A DNA stretch of 42,883 nt, taken from NCBI GenBank assembly GCA_014874265.1, contig JACWAM010000052.1:1-42883 (forward strand), read 5' to 3'. This stretch comes from Thermoleophilia bacterium. Its GTDB lineage: Bacteria; Actinomycetota; Thermoleophilia; BMS3ABIN01. The position numbers and the translations under genes were made by a program. Positions 1 through 8,740 of the stretch are shown here, in pieces (the stretch's first letter is position 1; each line of letters starts with the position of its first letter). The notes beneath the pieces are model-generated. The model ran no database searches. It was given only the letters and a program-made list of their open reading frames with translations, and was not told the origin of the DNA.

Positions 1-2849
1 AGCTTAAGCGCCACTGACGCGGTGTTGATGCCGGTGCCGCTATTGTCCGCGTAGCCGGCGCTGACGGTGGTGGCGGCGCCGGTGATGATGCCGCTGGGCT
101 GGACGTTGGTGACGGTGGGTGGGGTGGCGGTGGCGGCAAAGTTTAACATGAGCTGATACCCCTCCGGGCTGCCCCATCCAGTCGGCGGATCCCAGCCCGG
201 CCCGGCAGAATAATCGCCACTGGCAAGGCCGCTGTTTGCGCCGCTCCAGTTGGAGCCGCCATCCGTCGATTTGGAAAAGCCCCCCTGATTGCTTCCGGCG
301 AACATCGTCCCGTCAGTTCCATAGCCGGGAGAAAATGCGAGAGACCAGACCAGCGGGCCGGGGCCGCCGGAACCGGGTTGACTCCAGGTGGCGCCGCCGT
401 CGGTTGACTTGAAAATGGCGCCTTCCGGATAGGCGCTGGTTGAGGCCGTGCCAACCAGGATCGTTTTGTCGTTGTCGAAGTTTGGCGATATGGCAAGCGA
501 TTGCACCACCGAGCTTATGGCGCTAATGCTTCCTGGGTAGGCCAGCAGGCTCCAACCGGCGCCGCCATTTGTTGACTCATAAAGGACACCGTTGTCATTA
601 CTGTCTACGCCGCCCGCAACCATAGTTTGATTGCTAAGATTATTTTGCGAAATGGCAAGCGCTGAAATGAAAGTGCCGGTGGCGATCCCGGCGCCCGTGG
701 CGCTCCAGGTGGAGCCGCCGTCAATGGATTTATAGACGCCCTTTGTAGTGGAGGCAAAGAGGGTGTGGTCGCTGGCGAAGTTCGGGGAGACGGCCATCGC
801 GTCAACGATTGAGCCGGATGGCAGACCCGTATCATTCGCGCTCCAGCTGCCGCCGCCGTCGGTTGACTTGTAAACGACGCTGTTATCATTGGCATCAGCG
901 CCGCCAATGAAAATCGTTTTATCGCTGGCATAACCAGGCGAGATAACTGTCGCGTAACAACTTTCGCAAACCGCACCCGAATTCGAGTCGACCGGGAGTC
1001 CGGTATTGACCGCGCTCCAGCTGTCGCCGCCGTCGGTTGATTTGTACTCCCCGGTATATTTGCCCGCGAAAATTGTCTTGTCAGTGGCAAAATCCGGGGA
1101 AATAACTATTTGAGTAGCAAACGGAAATGTGCTTGCATCGAAACCGCTGTTTACCGCGTTCCAACTGGCCCCGCCGTCGATTGACCTAAAGGCGCCGGTG
1201 GCCGTGCCGGCAAAGAGGGTGTGGTCGGTGGCAAAGTTCGGCGAGACGGCCAGCGACCACACCGTGTTTGTGCCGCTGTTGCTTCCCGATGTTACGTCGT
1301 GCATTACTGTAGAGTAACCGGACGAGTTTGCCAGCTGATAAAGCCGGGCTGCGAAGACTCCCAGCCGCCTGCTTTCGTTCTGACCGATCTCGGCCGCTAA
1401 CGCCGACGCAAACGGGGCGTCGATGCTGGTGCCGCCATATTCCCCCCATTGACCGGAATCATACACTGGCATTCCTGTAAAGGGATCAGCATCCATGGAA
1501 AAATCTGTTATCCAGCGATTGCCGTTGGCAAAGTATGAAGAACCTGTCTGCCAGGACGGCGCTTTCTCAATAATTGAAAATCCCCCGCCGGTGGCGTCCT
1601 TGCTGGGAAGACCCTGGTTGTCATTCCAGACCGTTTCAGCGGCGATTCCATTTGATCCGTTCAGCTGCAGCGAGGTGCCTCCCATCGCCGTGACGTAGGG
1701 CGACGCTGCTGGGTAGTCAACCCCAAATTCACCGCCGCCGCTACAGTTGGCGCCGTAGTCGCCGCCTGCCATAAACCATGTCTGGCCCTGTGCGGCGCCC
1801 TGCTCGATGATGCCGTCGACTTGAGACAAACCACCACCCCAGATGTCCTCACAAGCTCCCCAGGATGTGGTAATGGCATCAGCCTTGTTGTCGGTGACAA
1901 TCCGGTTAAATTCCGCGGCCCAATCGCTAAAGGTATTGGGCGCCATATAGACAAGCTCATTGGCGCCGGGAGCAAGCGATGTTGACCATTCTATGTCCAT
2001 TGTGGTCTCGTCGGCGCCATAGGTCGTTCCCGGATTCGAGTCCACCACGATACGGCTGAGACTGGCCGGACTGTACCCAAACCAGGTTTCAAAGGTCTGT
2101 ACGTCGGAATCGCTATAATCGGCAAATGTCGCCACGGCAATGGTCCGGCCGCTGCCGTTATAGCCGTGCTCATTCGGGTAATCGTAAGCGGTGGAAATCT
2201 GGGCGGGCGTATAAGGAGGAGGAGGACCGGAAGCCTGCGCCGGGGCGGCGGCTCCCGCCGGGCGGGCGGTAAAACCCGTATGAAGCCGGGTTGAGTCAAG
2301 CCCCTGGACTGATTTGACGAGCCCGGCGAGTCCCGCCGGAACCCGGGGCGCGCTCTGGTTCGCAAATTCTTGCTTTCCGTGAACTTCATATTGATGGATT
2401 TCCGTTTTAAATGCGCTTTCGGCCTGGGCCGCCGTGCCGCTGGCGCTTATCACCTGTCCACTGGAATCTTTCCCGATGGTGAATCCATTTGCGGCCAGAA
2501 AGCTTTTGACATAATTATAGTCCTGTGCGGTAGGTCCGTATATGCTGAGAAACTGCGCCGGCGTGAGAAACTTGTGATAAGAAGGGGAGCCGGGGTTGTT
2601 TTGTGCCGCGATTAACTCATCCAGGCTTTTCTGGTTACGCAAAGACAGGACAACCGCAATATTGATGGGCGTTTCCGGCGCGACCTTTCCCCGGTCAGCT
2701 CCTTCCATGGCAATTGATGATTTTCCCTGCGGCAATTCAACCTGAGAGGGCGCATTTGCCGCCAGCAGCGTTTGGGAAAATAACGCAAAAAACAGCAAAG
2801 TCAAACTGTATAGCAGCAAACCTGATTTAACTACCAGACTTGATATCAC
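1..2849 (-). CDS. Secreted S53 peptidase (sedolisin/kumamolisin family) with inserted Asp-box propeller, partial
   Basis: One open frame runs from a GTG at 2849 to the window edge (about 949 codons, no stop), so the ORF track missed it. AAAGGA lies 8 nt before the GTG. Residues 1-32 form a Sec signal peptide. Residues 45-190 match the pro-kumamolisin activation domain (YHKFLTP at 91). The catalytic domain starts near 211: E281 and D285 (E-x3-D), oxyanion D364 in GGDYG, and nucleophile S475 in GGTS form the S53 Glu-Asp-Ser set. Calcium-site elements are DVTSG at 518 and GWDPPTGWG near 885. In the family these are only some tens of residues apart; here about 360 residues with seven S/T-x-D/N-G-G-x-x-W repeats lie between them. 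An Ig-like segment begins after 900. Family knowledge predicts a secreted, self-processing, usually acid-active endopeptidase. Substrate unknown. Confidence 0.9.
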   Translation of the reverse strand, partial: MISSLVVKSGLLLYSLTLLFFALFSQTLLAANAPSQVELPQGKSSIAMEGADRGKVAPETPINIAVVLSLRNQKSLDELIAAQNNPGSPSYHKFLTPAQFLSIYGPTAQDYNYVKSFLAANGFTIGKDSSGQVISASGTAAQAESAFKTEIHQYEVHGKQEFANQSAPRVPAGLAGLVKSVQGLDSTRLHTGFTARPAGAAAPAQASGPPPPYTPAQISTAYDYPNEHGYNGSGRTIAVATFADYSDSDVQTFETWFGYSPASLSRIVVDSNPGTTYGADETTMDIEWSTSLAPGANELVYMAPNTFSDWAAEFNRIVTDNKADAITTSWGACEDIWGGGLSQVDGIIEQGAAQGQTWFMAGGDYGANCSGGGEFGVDYPAASPYVTAMGGTSLQLNGSNGIAAETVWNDNQGLPSKDATGGGFSIIEKAPSWQTGSSYFANGNRWITDFSMDADPFTGMPVYDSGQWGEYGGTSIDAPFASALAAEIGQNESRRLGVFAARLYQLANSSGYSTVMHDVTSGSNSGTNTVWSLAVSPNFATDHTLFAGTATGAFRSIDGGASWNAVNSGFDASTFPFATQIVISPDFATDKTIFAGKYTGEYKSTDGGDSWSAVNTGLPVDSNSGAVCESCYATVISPGYASDKTIFIGGADANDNSVVYKSTDGGGSWSANDTGLPSGSIVDAMAVSPNFASDHTLFASTTKGVYKSIDGGSTWSATGAGIATGTFISALAISQNNLSNQTMVAGGVDSNDNGVLYESTNGGAGWSLLAYPGSISAISSVVQSLAISPNFDNDKTILVGTASTSAYPEGAIFKSTDGGATWSQPGSGGPGPLVWSLAFSPGYGTDGTMFAGSNQGGFSKSTDGGSNWSGANSGLASGDYSAGPGWDPPTGWGSPEGYQLMLNFAATATPPTVTNVQPSGIITGAATTVSAGYADNSGTGINTASVALK

Positions 2850-3383
2850 AAGACTTCCTTTCTCACTGCCGCCATAAAGCAGATACCGGTTCCAGGATAC
2901 AGGATTTTAAATATAACAAAACAAGCAGATCCCCCGGTCACTTCGCTTTCCCGGAATGACAATTTCGGGAGCCTCCTGATAAATTTGAATGATCAACGTA
3001 TTCAAAGTCCGGAGTCCAAAATCCAGGATCTGGTTTTTTGCGGCTATCGGTGCCGGAACGGAAACATTTAGCTTTCAAGCAGTCTTTTCTTGCTTGAGAT
3101 TCGGCTTCGCTACGTGCAGACCGTCATCAAATCCCTCTCAGATATATTATCGGCTTTCCAAAGCGAGATATGCGGTCTCAGCGGAGGGAATATCCCCCTT
3201 GCCGCTTAAGGGGAAAAAGCCGTTCGGGACCTGAAGACATTAAAATCCGTCAGGGTTCGATGAGATCGTGCCTTAGCGGGGCCGAAGCGAAGCAAGCAGG
3301 AAGGACTAAACTGCGCGCCCGACCCGTTCCCTGCGGACCGTCATGATTTGAACTCATCCGTGGCTCATGCGAGGATAACAATT
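2850..3383. other. Gene-free divergent intergenic region
   Basis: This spacer separates the divergent S53 peptidase and MFS genes. It holds the possible peptidase promoter near its left end and a 6-bp inverted repeat (CCCCTT...AAGGGG) near 3200-3220. The 81-aa ORF at 2989-3234 has low-quality sequence and no recognisable family. No convincing promoter for the MFS gene was seen. Confidence 0.6.
2910..2939 (-). promoter_or_regulatory. Possible promoter of the S53 peptidase gene
   Basis: On the minus strand an extended -10 (TGTTATATT, hexamer at 2910-2915) lies about 60 nt before the GTG start. The -35 is poor (TGACCG at 19-bp spacing), so the call rests on the extended -10, which is identical to that proposed upstream of rpoB. 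Confidence 0.3.
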
Positions 3384-5060
3384 ATGGACGGTTCACCGGC
3401 GAATAATTATAAGATCATTGCCATGGTCGGCGCGCTGCTGGCCATGCTGCTGTCGGCGCTTGATCAGACGATTGTAGCCACCGCTCTGCCACAAATCGTT
3501 AGGGAATTCAACGGGCTGGAGCACATGAGCTGGGTGTATGCGTCCTATCTGATCGCCTCCACCGTCGCCATCCCGATCTATGGAAAACTGTCTGACATCT
3601 ACGGCCGCCGCGGTTTCTTTCTGGGCGGCATCGTTATCTTCCTGGCCGGCTCAATCTTAAGCGGCCTGTCACAGTCGATGCTGGAGCTGATCCTGTTTAG
3701 AGGTCTGCAAGGGCTCGGCGCCGGCGCCATCATGGTCAACTCAATCGCCCTCATCGGCGACCTGTTTACGCCGGCGGAGAGGGGGCGCTGGCAAGGGCTA
3801 ATCGGGGGCGTCTACGGCATCGCCAGCATCGCCGGGCCGCTAATGGGAGGCTGGCTCACCGACAATATCAGCTGGCGGTGGATTTTTTACATTAATCTGC
3901 CGCTGGGGGCGCTGGCGCTGATTGTAATCGCGACAACCATGCCGCGCATCAGGCCCGAGAGAATGGAGAGCTCCATCGATTACTGGGGCGCGGTGTCGCT
4001 GGCGACGGCGCTGGTGGCGCTGCTTTTGGGGTTTGTCTGGGGCGGCAGCGAGTATCCCTGGATCTCCCCCCAGATTATCGGCCTGTTTGCCGCCACGGGG
4101 GTGTTCCTGCTGCTGTTCATGATTATTGAGGAGCGCGTTCGCTCGCCCATCTTGCCGCTGGGCCTGTTTAAACACCGCGCTCTGAGTATATCTTCGGCAG
4201 CAACCTTCCTGATCTCGTTTGCCATGTTCGGCGCTGTCGCCTTCCTGCCGCTTTACGCTCAGAGCGTAGTCGGCTTTTCCGCCACCAACTCGGGCCTCGC
4301 GTTGACGCCGCTGATGTTGGGCGCTGTTTTTTCCAGCGCGACCGCCGGTCAGATGATCAGCCGCCGGGGAACTTACAAGTCGATGGCCATCGGCGGCATG
4401 GCGCTATCGGCGCTGGGTATCTATCTCTTTTCACACATTTCAGTAGATACGTCAGAACTGACGATGGTGGAATATATGGTGCTGCTCGGCCTGGGCATCG
4501 GCGTATCCTTTCCCATCTATACCATCGTGGTCCAGAGCGCTTTTGACCGCAGCAAGCTGGGCGTGGTGACCGCCGCCATCCAGATGTTTCGCAGCATCGG
4601 TAGCGCCGTCGGCATCGCCGTGATGGGCAGCCTGCTTAACAACGGTCTTGCCGGCAGGCTGGCAAACATTGCCTCCAACCCGTTCGTCCGCTCCGTCAAA
4701 CGCATGAACCCGGCGACGCCGCTAACGAATATCAATGCGGATACGCTTCAAAGTTTTCTTGCCGGTGAGGGGCGCCAGAAACTCAAGAGCGCCGTCGCCG
4801 CCGCGCCCGTGCCGCAGCGAGACCAGCTGGAGCAGGGTCTGCTTCACTTCATCCACACGCTCAAGGAGGCGCTGGCCAGCTCCATCGCCAACGTTTTTTT
4901 CGTGACGATGTTCCTGGTGCTGGCGGCAACGGCCTTGACGCTGCTCTTGCCGGTGATTAATCTCCACCCGCTAAAAAAACGCCCCCTCCCGGAAGAGGTC
5001 GGCGTCGAGCTGGAAGCGGAGTTGGCTCTGGCGGAGCCGGAAGACGAGCCGGAACTTTAA
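3384..5060 (+). CDS. MFS multidrug exporter, DHA2 (EmrB/QacA) type, 14 TM
   Basis: This is a proton-driven efflux transporter of the inner membrane. Fourteen hydrophobic segments can be counted. Hallmarks are LDQTIVATALPQI in TM1 (DHA2 motif D1), GKLSDIYGRRGFF between TM2 and TM3 (motif A) and GIASIAGPLMGGW in TM5 (motif C). A hydrophilic loop of about 90 residues precedes TM14, and the C-terminus is a Glu-rich tail. The track starts at a TTG (3348), but ATG 3384 has GAGGA 8 nt upstream and begins just before TM1, giving 558 aa. It is the only plus-strand gene left of the ribosomal cluster and converges on rplQ with 3 nt between stop codons. No regulator is adjacent and the substrate cannot be told. 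Confidence 0.9.
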   Translation: MDGSPANNYKIIAMVGALLAMLLSALDQTIVATALPQIVREFNGLEHMSWVYASYLIASTVAIPIYGKLSDIYGRRGFFLGGIVIFLAGSILSGLSQSMLELILFRGLQGLGAGAIMVNSIALIGDLFTPAERGRWQGLIGGVYGIASIAGPLMGGWLTDNISWRWIFYINLPLGALALIVIATTMPRIRPERMESSIDYWGAVSLATALVALLLGFVWGGSEYPWISPQIIGLFAATGVFLLLFMIIEERVRSPILPLGLFKHRALSISSAATFLISFAMFGAVAFLPLYAQSVVGFSATNSGLALTPLMLGAVFSSATAGQMISRRGTYKSMAIGGMALSALGIYLFSHISVDTSELTMVEYMVLLGLGIGVSFPIYTIVVQSAFDRSKLGVVTAAIQMFRSIGSAVGIAVMGSLLNNGLAGRLANIASNPFVRSVKRMNPATPLTNINADTLQSFLAGEGRQKLKSAVAAAPVPQRDQLEQGLLHFIHTLKEALASSIANVFFVTMFLVLAATALTLLLPVINLHPLKKRPLPEEVGVELEAELALAEPEDEPEL

Positions 5061-5063
5061 CTG

Positions 5064-5417
5064 TCAGTCCACGAGTTCAAGATAAACCATCTCCGCCGCA
5101 TCTCCGGGCCGGGGGCCAATCCGGACAATGCGAGTGTATCCTCCGGGCCGGTCGGCGAACCGGGGCGCCACATCGGCAAACAGGGTGTGAACCACATCAT
5201 TGCTTCTCAGCCGCGCCAGCGCCTGACGGCGGGCATGCAGATCGCCGCGCTTTCCCAGGGTAATCATCTGTTCCGCAAGCGGCCGGGCCTCCTTGGCCTT
5301 GCTTGCTGTCGTCTTGATCCGGCCGTGCTCAACCAGCGAGCAGACAAGGTTGCCCAGCATCGCCTTCCGGTGAGAAGAGTCGATTCCCAGTTTTCTGCCT
5401 TGTTTGGCGTGCCTCAT
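5064..5417 (-). CDS. rplQ: 50S ribosomal protein L17
   Basis: Large-subunit protein near the exit tunnel. The 117-aa product has the family opening [11 protein letters not shown], the [11 protein letters not shown] segment and the [12 protein letters not shown] motif, at normal length. It is the last gene of the minus-strand array, 72 nt after rpoA, as in the classical alpha operon. No hairpin with a T-tract follows the stop; transcription would run straight into the antisense strand of the MFS gene. Confidence 0.97.
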   Translation of the reverse strand: MRHAKQGRKLGIDSSHRKAMLGNLVCSLVEHGRIKTTASKAKEARPLAEQMITLGKRGDLHARRQALARLRSNDVVHTLFADVAPRFADRPGGYTRIVRIGPRPGDAAEMVYLELVD

Positions 5418-5489
5418 TTATATCTCCGAACAGGTAAGTTTAGGCCTGATTATTTATTGTGACGGAATGCTAGCAGATCTGCAATGAGA

Positions 5490-6467
5490 TCAATCCTGCT
5501 GCTCCTCGGCGCTTCCGCCTTTAAGTGACAGCCCCAGCTTGGCCAGATTCTCTTTTACTTCCTCAATGCTCTTTTTGCCAAAATTCGGAATGTTCATCAG
5601 CTCCGCCTCGCTGCGCTTGACCAGATCGCCAACGGTCTGAATTCCCTCTCGCTTGAGGCAGTTGTATGACCGGACGCCGATCTCCAGCTCCTCGATGAGA
5701 ATGTCATCCTCGCTGCCGCCGCTCTTGGCCTCGGCCGGGATTTCCAGTGCCGCCGCGGCGGCCGCCTCGGGCGACTCACCCGATTCGTGGACGCCGGTAA
5801 ATATCTGCAGGGAAGAGATGAGAATGCCGGCCGCTTTCCGGAGAGCGTCGCCGGGACCCATGCTGCCATCGGTGCTGATCTCCATCGTCAGCTTGTCAAA
5901 GTCGGTCCGCTGGCCGACCCGGGCCCGGTCAACCTCATAGGAAACCCTGGTCACGGGCGAAAAATTGGAGTCAACCGGAATAATACCGATGGCGGCGCCG
6001 GCGGGCTTGTTTGCTTCCGCTGAGTTATAGCCGCGGCCGCGCCTGATCGTCAGAGTCATCTCGAGCTTGGCCTTTTTCCCCAGGCTGGCAATGTGAAGAT
6101 CGGGGTTGATAATTTCCAGTTCGGAGGGCGCGCTGACATCGCCGGCGACCGCTTCACCCGGGCCTGATTTAGCCAGCTGGACCTCTACCTCGCCGGTCTC
6201 GCCGCCCAGGGTGCAAACCATCTTTTTCAGGTTCAGGACGATGTCGGTCACATCTTCTTTTACGCCCGTGACCGTCGAAAACTCATGGGAGACTCCCTCG
6301 ATCTTGACATCCGTGACCGCGGCGCCTTCCAGTGATGACAGGAGCACGCGCCGGAGCGAATTGCCAAAGGTATGGCCAAAACCGCGGTCAAGCGGCTCGA
6401 CGACGAAAACGCCCTTGTTATGGTCTATCTGCTCATGTGTAATCTTGGGGACCTGAAAATTTAACAA
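5490..6467 (-). CDS. rpoA: DNA-directed RNA polymerase subunit alpha
   Basis: Alpha dimerises to nucleate RNA polymerase assembly, and its C-terminal domain binds UP elements and activators. The N-terminal domain carries RGFGHTFGNSLRRVLLSSLEG; the C-terminal helix-hairpin-helix domain carries LEIGVRSYNCLKREGI and PNFGKKSIEEV. The track starts at 6533, but the family starts near MLxFQVPKI: a TTG at 6467 preceded by GGAGG with 5-nt spacing fits, giving 325 aa. The extra 22 residues of the track ORF look non-coding. It lies between rpsD and rplQ in alpha-operon order. Confidence 0.96.
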   Translation of the reverse strand: MLNFQVPKITHEQIDHNKGVFVVEPLDRGFGHTFGNSLRRVLLSSLEGAAVTDVKIEGVSHEFSTVTGVKEDVTDIVLNLKKMVCTLGGETGEVEVQLAKSGPGEAVAGDVSAPSELEIINPDLHIASLGKKAKLEMTLTIRRGRGYNSAEANKPAGAAIGIIPVDSNFSPVTRVSYEVDRARVGQRTDFDKLTMEISTDGSMGPGDALRKAAGILISSLQIFTGVHESGESPEAAAAAALEIPAEAKSGGSEDDILIEELEIGVRSYNCLKREGIQTVGDLVKRSEAELMNIPNFGKKSIEEVKENLAKLGLSLKGGSAEEQQD

Positions 6468-6555
6468 ATTGTCCTCCGTGGTTGTAAGTTGAAAATTCTT
6501 GAGAACGGCTTCGGCCGCGGCTGCGGGGCTCAAGAATCGATCCTGGCAGGCTCGC

Positions 6556-7176
6556 TCATTTGGAATACAACTCCACGATCAATTGTTCCGCCACCGGCAC
6601 GTCGATCTCGTCGCGTTCCGGATACTTCAGGATTTTACCCACCAGGTTGTCATGATCTGCCTGCAGCCAAGGCGAAACAGAGGCGGTCAGCTCTGTTGCC
6701 TCGCTGATCGTTCCCCGCGCCGATGAATTCAGCGCTACGGAAACCATATCGTCCGGTTTAACACGATACGACGGTATATCAACTCGTTTGCCGTTGACCA
6801 TGAAATGTCCATGCATTACCAGTTGCCGAGCCTGCCGCCGCGATGCGGCGAAACCAAGGCGATACACGACATTATCTAACCGCGTCTCCAGAATTCTCAG
6901 AAGGTTCTCGCCCGTAATGCCAGTTTGACGGTTGGCTGTTTCATAATAGTTGCGAAACTGCTTTTCCAGCAGCCCGTAATAACGCCGCGCTTTCTGCTTC
7001 TCGCGCAACTGGGTCAGATATTCTGTTTGTTTTGTCCGCCGCCGCCCGTGCTCTCCCGGAGCGTATGATCTGCGGTCAATGGCGCAGCGATCGGTAAGGC
7101 AACGTTCCCCTTTGAGATATAATTTCAAACTCTCGCGCCGGCACTGCCGGCAGGCGGGTGATGTGTCTTTGGCCAA
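6556..7176 (-). CDS. rpsD: 30S ribosomal protein S4, zinc-binding type
   Basis: S4 nucleates 30S assembly by binding 16S rRNA. The 206-aa protein has a four-cysteine N-terminal cluster (CRQC ... CLTDRC), marking the zinc-containing form, and a central S4 RNA-binding domain (RLDNVVYRLGFAASRRQARQLV). The start is TTG at 7176 with AAGGTG about 7 nt upstream. Its position between rpsK and rpoA is the usual alpha-operon order. A half heptad repeat lies upstream. Confidence 0.97.
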   Translation of the reverse strand: MAKDTSPACRQCRRESLKLYLKGERCLTDRCAIDRRSYAPGEHGRRRTKQTEYLTQLREKQKARRYYGLLEKQFRNYYETANRQTGITGENLLRILETRLDNVVYRLGFAASRRQARQLVMHGHFMVNGKRVDIPSYRVKPDDMVSVALNSSARGTISEATELTASVSPWLQADHDNLVGKILKYPERDEIDVPVAEQLIVELYSK

Positions 7177-7197
7177 ATTAATTCACCTTTTTTATTA

Positions 7198-7230
7198 GTT
7201 CAAAATTTCAGGTTCAAAGTTCAAAGTTTA
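7198..7230. repeat. Heptad repeat (GTTCAAA units), rpsK-rpsD spacer
   Basis: Three period-7 units of the form GTTCAAA lie 22 nt upstream of the rpsD start. Only one arm is obvious here; the rest of the 116-nt spacer is AT-rich. Confidence 0.7.
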
Positions 7231-7292
7231 CAACACTGATTGTTGATTGTTTTTCCCTTTTATGATTTTTCCAGTGTCCGGAATCCGAATAA

Positions 7293-7688
7293 TCAGACCC
7301 GGCGGCGCTTGCGCTGCCGGCAGCCATTGTGCGGCGACGGTGTTACGTCCTTGACGCTCATTACCTCCAGGCCGGCGGCCTGCAGCGAGCGGATGGCCGT
7401 CTCTCTACCGGATCCCGGGCCTTTTACGTAAACATCTACTTTTTTCAGGCCGTGCTCCATGCCCTTCTTGGCACACGAATCGGCAGTCACCTGCGCGGCA
7501 AAAGGCGTGCTCTTGCGCGATCCCTTGAAACCAACCGACCCCGCGCTTTCCCAGGCAATGACGTTGCCATCCCGGTCGCAGAGACTGACGATCGTGTTAT
7601 TAAACGATGTTTTGATGTGCGCCTGCCCTACCGGTATATTTTTCTTTACCTTGCGGCGCGTGCGCCCTTTTGATTTCGGTGCTGCCAT
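7293..7688 (-). CDS. rpsK: 30S ribosomal protein S11
   Basis: Small-subunit platform protein contacting S7 and the 3' region of 16S rRNA. The 131-aa protein shows the family core [16 protein letters not shown], the [14 protein letters not shown] segment and the ending [14 protein letters not shown]. Start ATG with AAAGGA upstream. It follows rpsM after a spacer filled by inverted heptad repeats. Confidence 0.97.
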   Translation of the reverse strand: MAAPKSKGRTRRKVKKNIPVGQAHIKTSFNNTIVSLCDRDGNVIAWESAGSVGFKGSRKSTPFAAQVTADSCAKKGMEHGLKKVDVYVKGPGSGRETAIRSLQAAGLEVMSVKDVTPSPHNGCRQRKRRRV

Positions 7689-7699
7689 TTATTCCTTTC

Positions 7700-7785
7700 A
7701 GTTCAAAGTTCCAAATTACAGCCATGAAAATTTATAAAAAGCTTCAAGCCAAAAACTTTGAACCTGAAACTTGAAACTTTGAACT
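7700..7785. repeat. Inverted heptad repeat pair, rpsM-rpsK spacer
   Basis: The left arm (7700-7717) reads AGTTCAAAGTTCCAAATT; the right arm (7754-7785) is built from the complementary TTTGAAC and TTGAAAC units. The two arms face each other around an A/T-rich loop. The right arm runs into the TAG stop of rpsM. Confidence 0.75.
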
Positions 7786-8155
7786 ATTTTTTACGTTTGA
7801 CCCCCACGGTGCGGCGGGGCCCCTTGCGGCCGCGGGCATTTGTTTTTGTGCGCTGGCCCCTGACCGGCAGACCGCGCCGGTGCCGGAGACCGCGGTAACT
7901 GCCAATCTCCATCAGCCGTTTAACATTCTGCGACCGCTCGCGGCGAAGGTCGCCTTCAACCATCACATTCCGGTCAAGGTATTCCCGCAGCCGGTTGACC
8001 TCTTCCTCGGTCAAGTCGCGAATATACGTATCCTTGTTGATGTCCAGATCAGCCAGGATCTTGTTGGATGTGGAGCGGCCGACGCCAAATATATATGTAA
8101 GCCCTACCTCAACCCGTTTGTCACGAGGTAGATTTACTCCTGATATTCGTGCCAC
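7784..8155 (-). CDS. rpsM: 30S ribosomal protein S13
   Basis: S13 sits in the 30S head and contacts P-site tRNA and the bridge to the large subunit. The 123-aa protein has the N-terminal [21 protein letters not shown] and the basic tail [19 protein letters not shown]. Length is normal. Its TAG stop is formed where the coding sequence meets the GTTCAAA repeat. Confidence 0.97.
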   Translation of the reverse strand: MARISGVNLPRDKRVEVGLTYIFGVGRSTSNKILADLDINKDTYIRDLTEEEVNRLREYLDRNVMVEGDLRRERSQNVKRLMEIGSYRGLRHRRGLPVRGQRTKTNARGRKGPRRTVGVKRKK

Positions 8156-8174
8156 TTAAAACCTCCAAAAAACA

Positions 8175-8267
8175 AGTTTCTTGTTTTTAGTCTAGTTTCC
8201 AGTTATTCAGCCTGTTTGTTGTTTGAAGATTTCTTAACCAGAAACTTTTAACCAGAAACTAGCAACT
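8175..8267. repeat. Inverted heptad repeat pair (GTTTCTG variant), rpmJ-rpsM spacer
   Basis: The left arm (8175-8204) has AGTTTCTTG and AGTTTCCAG units; the right arm (8236-8267) has the complementary CAGAAAC and AACCAGAAAC units. Same geometry and period as the GTTCAAA family but a different unit sequence. Confidence 0.7.
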
Positions 8268-8270
8268 GCT

Positions 8271-8384
8271 TTATCCCTGGCGCTGCTTGTGCCGCGGATT
8301 AACGCAGATGACCAGCAGCTTACCCTTCCGCCGCACGATCTTGCACTTCTCGCATATTGGTTTTACAGATGATCTGACTTTCAA
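8271..8384 (-). CDS. rpmJ: 50S ribosomal protein L36
   Basis: Too short for the ORF track. The 37-aa product has the L36 layout: [13 protein letters not shown], then [12 protein letters not shown] and the ending NPRHKQRQG, with Cys-Cys-Cys-His zinc ligands retained. The start is TTG at 8384, with GGGG 7-10 nt upstream. It sits between infA and rpsM, its normal place. Confidence 0.95.
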   Translation of the reverse strand: MKVRSSVKPICEKCKIVRRKGKLLVICVNPRHKQRQG

Positions 8385-8399
8385 GCTAACCCCGTTCTA

Positions 8400-8489
8400 A
8401 GTTCAAAGTTCAGGTTCCAGGTTCCAGGTTTAATTAACCGCAATCTCACAAGTTCGACTTTATAAAACTTTGATATTTGAACTTTGAAC
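8400..8489. repeat. Inverted heptad repeat pair, infA-rpmJ spacer
   Basis: Left arm (8400-8436): GTTCAAA, GTTCAG and two GTTCCAG units, period 7. Right arm (8466-8489): AACTTTGATATTTGAACTTTGAAC broken into complementary units. The infA stop (TAG) follows directly. Confidence 0.75.
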
Positions 8490-8490
8490 C

Positions 8491-8712
8491 CTATTTAAAT
8501 CTGTACGTAATCCTTCCCCGTGACAGGTCGTAAGGAGACAGCTCAACTTTCACTCTGTCTCCCGGCAAGATCCGGATATAATGCATCCTCATCTTGCCCG
8601 AGATGTGCGCCAGAACCTCATGATCGTTGTCAAGGCGCACCTTGAACATCGTGTTCGGCAGGGCTTCCACAACCTCGCCCTCAAACTCTATGGCTTCCTC
8701 TTTTTGAGTCAT
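8491..8712 (-). CDS. infA: Translation initiation factor IF-1
   Basis: IF-1 occupies the ribosomal A site during initiation. The 73-aa OB-fold protein matches the family throughout: [53 protein letters not shown]. Start ATG. It lies between map and rpmJ in standard order. Confidence 0.97.
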   Translation of the reverse strand: MTQKEEAIEFEGEVVEALPNTMFKVRLDNDHEVLAHISGKMRMHYIRILPGDRVKVELSPYDLSRGRITYRFK

Positions 8713-8740
8713 AATCTCCCGTCACGGCCAACCCGGCATT

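Noticed and set aside
143-2389. Five minus-strand ORFs of 87-161 aa in the left region
   Set aside because: They lie in other frames of the single open S53 peptidase frame, which alone gives recognisable domains and has no stop up to the window edge.
2989-3234. 81-aa plus-strand ORF
   Set aside because: No good ribosome-binding site and no recognisable sequence; the region looks like a spacer.
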